From positions 1 to 9,244 of the forward strand of contig DAOPZG010000108.1 in NCBI GenBank assembly GCA_035353235.1: a DNA stretch of 9,244 bases, written 5' to 3'. This stretch comes from CAXXOK01 sp035353235. Its GTDB lineage: Bacteria > Bacillota > Clostridia > Christensenellales > Aristaeellaceae. A program made the translations under genes and the position numbers. The notes beneath the pieces were generated by a model, which saw only the letters and a program-made list of their open reading frames with translations, was not told the origin of the DNA and did not search any database. Of this stretch, positions 5,721 through 9,244 are shown one piece after another (the first letter of the stretch is position 1; each line of letters starts with the position of its first letter).

Positions 5721-6764
5721 TTGAGTTTTGCCCGGGTGGATGAAATCATGCGTCAAGCGGTGGAGAAGGGCGCTTTTCCGGCGGCGGTACTGCTGGCGGG
5801 CCGCAGGGAAAGGGTGCTGTTCCGCCGTGCCTACGGGCGGCTTGGTCCGGGAGAGACGGAACCGAAAACCAGCGAGCAGACCCGGTTTGACCTTGCGTCT
5901 CTGACCAAGCCGCTGGTGGTTGCTATGCTTACGTTGCGCGCGCTGGAAAGCGGCAAACTGTGCCTGTGGGATACGCTGGACACATTCATTGACGCGCCGG
6001 ATGACAAGAAGAAGATTACCCTGCGCCAGATCCTCACGCATACGGCAGGGTTTCCGGGCGGGGTGCATCTTTGGCAGACGACCAACGACCCCGGCCGCGC
6101 CGCGGAGCTGCTGTTAAACGCGCCGCTTGCCGCCCCGCCGGGAGAAAAAGTACTGTACACAAGCACAGGGTACCTGCTGCTGGGGCTGCTGCTGGAATGC
6201 CTGTATGGACAGCCCCTGAACGAGCTGGCGACGCAGGAGGTTTTCTGGCCCCTGCGGATGACCCATACGGGGTATCTGCCGGAGGGGGACAATATCGCCC
6301 CGACGGAGAAGCAACCGGACGGAACCCTGCTGCGCGGCCGTGTGCACGATGAGAACGCTCGCTTTCTGGGCGGCGTGGCGGGCAACGCGGGGGTATTTTC
6401 CACGGCGGACGATCTGGCGCTGTTTATGCAGATGCTGGCGGCGGAGGGTGCGCTTTCAGATGGGACGCGCTACCTTAGCGCCGCTTCGGTCAGGCTGGCG
6501 CTGCAAAACCACACTCCGGGCATGGAGCAGGGCCGGGGCTTAGGGTTTTACCTGCCCGGGTACGACGACGGTTACGCGGGCGACCTGTTCCCCCGCGAAA
6601 CGGTGGGGCACACGGGTTTTACCGGCACCAGTTTTACGCTGGACCCGACCGACGGGTTTTACGTGATCCTGCTAACGAACCGGATTTGCCCGTCGCGGGA
6701 CAACGCGGCGATTTACCGTGTGCGGCGGCTGGTGCACAACGCGGCGTACGCCGCCGCGCACTGA
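5721..6764 (+). CDS. Serine hydrolase, class C beta-lactamase/penicillin-binding-protein fold
   Basis: A 347-residue member of the beta-lactamase (serine hydrolase) family, which includes class C beta-lactamases, D-aminopeptidases and EstB-type esterases. The SxxK motif is S60-L-T-K63 within FDLASLTKPL. The tyrosine motif is Y146-T-S in VLYTSTGYLLLG. The third motif is H297-T-G in GHTGFTGTS, the HTG variant common in esterase/peptidase members. LTHTAGFPGG (105-114) and VHDENARFLGGVAGNAG (208-224) are also family signatures. No signal peptide is seen, so it probably acts in the cytoplasm, arguing against a true drug-inactivating beta-lactamase. The TTG start at 5721 is supported by GGGAGG 8 bases upstream and by homology starting immediately (SFARVDEIMRQAV). 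It probably shares a transcript with the flanking genes. The substrate is unknown. Confidence 0.88.
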   Translation: MSFARVDEIMRQAVEKGAFPAAVLLAGRRERVLFRRAYGRLGPGETEPKTSEQTRFDLASLTKPLVVAMLTLRALESGKLCLWDTLDTFIDAPDDKKKITLRQILTHTAGFPGGVHLWQTTNDPGRAAELLLNAPLAAPPGEKVLYTSTGYLLLGLLLECLYGQPLNELATQEVFWPLRMTHTGYLPEGDNIAPTEKQPDGTLLRGRVHDENARFLGGVAGNAGVFSTADDLALFMQMLAAEGALSDGTRYLSAASVRLALQNHTPGMEQGRGLGFYLPGYDDGYAGDLFPRETVGHTGFTGTSFTLDPTDGFYVILLTNRICPSRDNAAIYRVRRLVHNAAYAAAH

Positions 6765-6837
6765 TCGGATCCGCCCGGCGGCGGAACACAGGAAAGCGGA
6801 AGGCGATTCGCTTTTCGCAGCGAAAGAAGCGATAAAG

Positions 6838-7542
6838 ATGATGCAAATTGCGTTAGTTGCCGATTTTCACGGCAATTGGCCCGCGACGCAGTCGCTGGAG
6901 CGCGACCTGGCGGCCCGGAAGGTGGACAAAATATTCTGTCTGGGCGATCTGGTGGGTAAAGGCCCGGACAGCGCCCGCACGTTTGATTGGGTGGTTGCCA
7001 ACTGCGATCTGGTGCTGGGCGGCAACTGGGATTACGGCATCGGCTGCCGGATGTTTGCGCCGGACGGGTTTTACTGGGAACAGCTGGGCGAAAAACGGCT
7101 GGCGTATCTGCGCAATCTGCCGCTGGAAAAAACGCTGTCCCTTAGCGGCCGGCATATTCGCCTGTTCCACGGCCGCCCTGTGATGCGGGAACTGGTGACC
7201 GCGCAAAGCGAAGCGGCGCAGATTGAGCCTTTCTTTACGGATTGCAACGGTTTTGCCTGCGACGTGGTGGGCTATGCCGACGCGCACCGGCAGGCGATGC
7301 GTACCATGAACACAGGGCTTTTCTTCAATTGCGGAAGCGTTGGCAACGCCATGGGGGTGCCCATCTGTTGCTATGCCATTCTGGCGGGGGAAGAACGGGA
7401 CCCCGCCGCCGCGTTGGACCTGCGGCTGATCACCGTTCCCTACGACCGCGCGCAGACCGTGCGGGACGCGCAGGCGGCTACGCGAGTGCCGCGTATCGAA
7501 ACTTTTATCCGTGAGGTGCAAACGGGCATCTACAGCCGGTAG
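6838..7542 (+). CDS. Metallophosphoesterase, DIHGN/YfcE-like family, with altered metal motifs
   Basis: A 234-residue calcineurin-like phosphoesterase with the Metallophos_2 layout: D9-F-H11-G-N (motif I), GD37LVGKGPD (motif II), GN63WDYG (motif III), LFH111GRP (motif IV), GYADAH150RQ (motif V) and NCGSVGN (164-170). Family members usually have GNHD and GHTH. Here the GNHD histidine is W64 and the first GHTH histidine is replaced, with D148 nearest to it, so the acid/base and one metal ligand differ. It may be a distinct subfamily rather than an inactive protein, since the other ligands remain. The start at ATG 6838 (or the adjacent ATG 6841) fits the family; no strong Shine-Dalgarno is visible. 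A TTCGCT/AGCGAA hairpin (6807-6812 with 6819-6824) lies just upstream. It lies 73 bases after the serine hydrolase. Its TAG stop abuts the palindromic element. Confidence 0.87.
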   Translation: MMQIALVADFHGNWPATQSLERDLAARKVDKIFCLGDLVGKGPDSARTFDWVVANCDLVLGGNWDYGIGCRMFAPDGFYWEQLGEKRLAYLRNLPLEKTLSLSGRHIRLFHGRPVMRELVTAQSEAAQIEPFFTDCNGFACDVVGYADAHRQAMRTMNTGLFFNCGSVGNAMGVPICCYAILAGEERDPAAALDLRLITVPYDRAQTVRDAQAATRVPRIETFIREVQTGIYSR

Positions 7543-7950
7543 CGGTCGCTAAAGCTCCCTTTAGGCCTGGGGGACCGTAGTCCCCCTACCCGGTCGGTTT
7601 GATCGTCGCGTACGGCACTATCGTGCCTGGCGCTCGTCAAACCTCCCACCTGCGGGTCGCTCATGGCTGCGCCGTGGTGCCCACCGGGCACACGCTTCCC
7701 TTCGGTGCCAACCTCCCCCTAAAGAAGAACGAAAAACTTCTAAATCGACATATTGAATAAAAAATGCAACGATATAAGGCCGTAAAAATAATAAGTCGCA
7801 CTAAGAGGATGCCAATTGGGCAATCAGAGTGCGGCTAAATTATTATGTTTCTCACCAAGCCGCTCCTTTGTCATTCTCCCGTCTGATCCCAGAGGGGGAG
7901 GTTGGGAGGGGGACCGTAGTCCCCCTGCCAAAGGGAGCTTTAGCGACCGC
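7542..7950. mobile_element. MITE-like palindromic element, 409 bp, non-coding
   Basis: Perfect 21-bp terminal inverted repeats lie at 7542-7562 and 7930-7950 (outer bases GCGGTCGCTAAAGC). Inside are a second inverted pair of 13 bp (CCAACCTCCCCCT 7708-7720, complement 7893-7905) and a near-palindromic 19-mer GGGGGACCGTAGTCCCCCT present at both sides (7569-7587 and 7908-7926). Local hairpins include GGTTTGA/TCAAACC (7596-7602 with 7637-7643) enclosing GGCAC/GTGCC (7614-7618 with 7623-7627), and GTGCCC/GGGCAC (7677-7682 with 7686-7691). The centre (about 7720-7855) is AT-rich and contains AGTCGCACT/AGTGCGGCT (7794-7802 with 7828-7836). No gene is present. No clear target-site duplication is seen. 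The element fills the whole space between two convergent genes and may serve both as a transcription stop. An intergenic palindromic repeat family is the alternative. Confidence 0.7.
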
Positions 7951-7959
7951 CAGCGACCG

Positions 7960-8832
7960 TTATATGTCTACCGGTAAATCCGTATCGGCGAAGGGATCGT
8001 TGCCGTTGTCGGGCAGGGTAGCCTGTTCCGGCCTGCGTGCGGGGATCGGCGGCAGGTCGTTTAAATCCTTGGGCGGCTCCACGATGTGAATGTCCAGCGT
8101 ATGATCCCCAAACGCAACGGTTGCCGATTCGCCGGGGTGGGTCAGCGCCAGTACCTCGGTCTGGGGCGTGCGGGCACGGCGGGCAAAATCAATCGCCACT
8201 TCGGGGCGATCCTGCCAGTGCATGGGGATGAAAAGCCGCGGCTTTTTATTTAAGATAAACTGGTTGGCGCCCGCGTCGTACATTTCGCCCTGCCGGGGGT
8301 CCACCGGGAACATGCACAGATCGATTACGCCGGAGGGGATGGGCTCGCACGCGGCGCGGAAAGCTTCCTCCGCGGCTTCGATCTCCCGCAGGGAGCTTTC
8401 CTGCCGCCAGTGCCACAGGTTTAAATCTCCCGCGTGAAAAATGTTCATGCCGTATGCGGATACCAGAAAGCTTACGCCCAAGTCGGTACTGTCGAAGGCT
8501 TTCACGGAAATATCCTTGGTCAGGGTGATTTCCTCCAGCGGAGAAAGGCGGCGGCCGCGTTTACCGATGGGGAGGTCGGAACTGACAACGTAAACGATGT
8601 CGGGACGTTCTTCGCGCCATTCGTACACCACGGGGTCCAGATGGTCGGGATGCGCGTGGCTTACGAAAACCACCACTTGTTCGTAAGCTCCCAGAATGCT
8701 CTGGTTCAGCCTGCCCACATCCGAAAGCCGCCTGTTTTCCCCCTCCCAGTAGTCAAAAACCAGCAGGGTACCGCCCACGCGAACCGAAAAACCACTGTTA
8801 TAATGATAGGTTACCTTGAGTTGCTTTTGCAT
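7960..8832 (-). CDS. MBL-fold metal-dependent hydrolase (UlaG/YcbL-like)
   Basis: A 290-residue metallo-beta-lactamase-fold protein, cytosolic, substrate unknown. The zinc motif H59-A-H61-P-D63-H64 lies in VVFVSHAHPDHLDP. Downstream ligands are in NIFHAGD136LNLWHW and FIPMH205W. The early GFSVRVGGTLLVFDYWEG (14-31) is the usual first strand pair of small-molecule MBL hydrolases. The last 40 residues (ending about FADTDLPVDI) are Pro/Asp-rich and probably disordered. The ATG at 8832 is chosen because GGAGG lies 8 bases upstream; in-frame ATGs further 5' would place that site inside the gene. It has its own strong promoter at 8992-9020 and a leader of about 150 bases. It is convergent with the phosphoesterase, with the palindromic element between them. 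Confidence 0.88.
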   Translation of the reverse strand: MQKQLKVTYHYNSGFSVRVGGTLLVFDYWEGENRRLSDVGRLNQSILGAYEQVVVFVSHAHPDHLDPVVYEWREERPDIVYVVSSDLPIGKRGRRLSPLEEITLTKDISVKAFDSTDLGVSFLVSAYGMNIFHAGDLNLWHWRQESSLREIEAAEEAFRAACEPIPSGVIDLCMFPVDPRQGEMYDAGANQFILNKKPRLFIPMHWQDRPEVAIDFARRARTPQTEVLALTHPGESATVAFGDHTLDIHIVEPPKDLNDLPPIPARRPEQATLPDNGNDPFADTDLPVDI

Positions 8833-8919
8833 GAAAAAAACCTCCGTCATCATGAAAGGGTCGTAACATTCTGCTCCCGCGAGCACACCGGGAAAGTGCA
8901 AAATATTACAAATGATTGC

Positions 8920-8979
8920 TCATGAATCTAGCGGCTTATCGCTTAGAAATCGGCCTTTGAAAAGTGCGCCGACCTCCAT
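8920..8979 (-). CDS. Possible upstream ORF in the MBL-hydrolase leader
   Basis: An ATG at 8979, a few bases after the predicted transcription start (about 8985), opens a 19-codon frame MEVGALFKGRFLSDKPLDS ending in TGA at 8920. No Shine-Dalgarno precedes it, so it would have to be read as a nearly leaderless message. It could be a leader peptide coupled to control of the downstream gene or simply a chance frame. Confidence 0.2.
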   Translation of the reverse strand: MEVGALFKGRFLSDKPLDS

Positions 8980-8991
8980 CGCGTCGTACGA

Positions 8992-9020
8992 AGTATAGCA
9001 TAACCGCCATGGGTTGTCAA
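8992..9020 (-). promoter_or_regulatory. Strong sigma-A promoter of the MBL-hydrolase gene
   Basis: Leftward TTGACA (9020-9015), 17-bp spacer, TATACT (8997-8992) preceded by TGC, an extended -10. This is the best promoter in the window. The first of three TTGTCA repeats overlaps its -35. Confidence 0.85.
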
Positions 9021-9063
9021 CAATCTGGTTATTTTTTGTCACTTTATCTCCACAATTTTGTCA
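9014..9063. repeat. Three TTGTCA hexamers at exact 22-bp spacing
   Basis: TTGTCA occurs at 9014-9019, 9036-9041 and 9058-9063 (TGACAA on the minus strand). The start-to-start distance is 22 bp each time, about two helical turns. The first lies over the -35 of the leftward MBL promoter and the others extend behind it. The arrangement suggests an array for a regulator binding one face of the DNA. Confidence 0.55.
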
Positions 9064-9180
9064 TAAATAAGATTTTATATCCCGCATTCTCCACTTTTAG
9101 CCGAGGCGTATGGTTTGGGGGCGGGATTCTCCCTCCGGCGGAATTCCTTCCGGGAAAATGCTGCAAAGCGGGAGGAGGCG

Positions 9181-9244
9181 GTGATTCTGTACGCTGCAGC
9201 CGGGGCGCGGCGCGGTTGCCCCGCCGGCGCGGCGCATGGTATAA
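9181..9244 (+). CDS. Possible start of a rightward gene (3' end outside window)
   Basis: A GTG at 9181 follows GGGAGG (9170-9175) by 5 bases and opens a frame to the window end: MILYAAAGARRGCPAGAA and onward. The sequence is too short to identify. The GC-rich codon use resembles the neighbours. The stretch from 9064 to 9180 shows no clear promoter for it, so this could also be non-coding. Confidence 0.2.
   Translation, partial: MILYAAAGARRGCPAGAAHGI

Noticed and set aside
5721..6764. Antibiotic-resistance class C beta-lactamase
   Set aside because: The fold and SxxK motif are shared, but there is no signal peptide and the third motif is HTG, so a housekeeping esterase/peptidase-type role is more likely.
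6853..7521. 222-codon antisense frame opposite the phosphoesterase
   Set aside because: No family features or start signal; the plus-strand frame contains the conserved phosphoesterase motifs.
7794..7836. Possible CIRCE (HrcA) operator in the AT-rich core of the element
   Set aside because: CIRCE is TTAGCACTC-N9-GAGTGCTAA. Here the arms are AGTCGCACT/AGTGCGGCT with a 25-base loop, and no promoter or heat-shock gene follows.
7542..7950. CRISPR array or tRNA-related repeat cluster
   Set aside because: The repeats are inverted and nested rather than regularly spaced direct repeats, and no tRNA cloverleaf or cas gene is seen anywhere in the window.
7829..8089. Plus-strand frame running from the palindromic element into the MBL gene
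   Set aside because: It reads through inverted repeats and then antisense to a conserved gene, with no Shine-Dalgarno.

Overview
The window looks like chromosomal DNA from a GC-rich member of the Clostridia/Firmicutes, probably an anaerobic gut-type lineage. The grounds are Shine-Dalgarno sites of the AGGAGG type, TTG/GTG starts with good ribosome binding sites, several clean sigma-A promoters, an Aquifex/clostridial-type aconitase, an Hsp18-like small heat-shock protein with CtsR-type operators, and stand-alone HAD-IB, DIHGN-type phosphoesterase and MBL-fold genes. The species cannot be named from this sequence.

Layout. Positions 1-776 (+) hold the 3' end of an aconitate hydratase gene, closed by a rho-independent terminator. 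Positions about 840-2000 form a strikingly AT-rich island. It carries one unrecognised multi-pass membrane protein (861-1757, -) and a repeat-rich AT intergenic stretch. At its edge sits the hsp20 control region: a sigma-A promoter overlapped by one CtsR-type site, with a second such site upstream. hsp20 follows (2074-2526, +). Positions 2527-2926 have no gene but are packed with hairpins, including a 25-bp terminator hairpin present twice, and may contain a structured RNA. A large polytopic membrane protein resembling GT-C glycosyltransferases (2927-4618, -) is divergent from a rightward group: HAD-IB phosphatase (4877-5563), serine beta-lactamase-fold hydrolase (5721-6764) and DIHGN-type metallophosphoesterase (6838-7542). 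The two divergent promoters lie back to back at about 4701-4773.

The phosphoesterase and a convergent MBL-fold metal-dependent hydrolase (7960-8832, -) are separated by a 409-bp palindromic, MITE-like element (7542-7950) with 21-bp perfect terminal inverted repeats. Its ends touch or nearly touch the stop codons of both genes. The MBL gene has a near-consensus promoter (8992-9020), a long leader with a possible 19-residue upstream ORF, and three TTGTCA hexamers spaced exactly 22 bp apart at and behind its -35. The last 64 bases may hold the start of another rightward gene.

Apart from the hydrolase cluster, which may be co-transcribed, the genes do not form an obvious pathway. The items most worth following up are the palindromic element, the hairpin-dense 2574-2916 region, the AT-rich membrane-protein island and the regulatory repeats.
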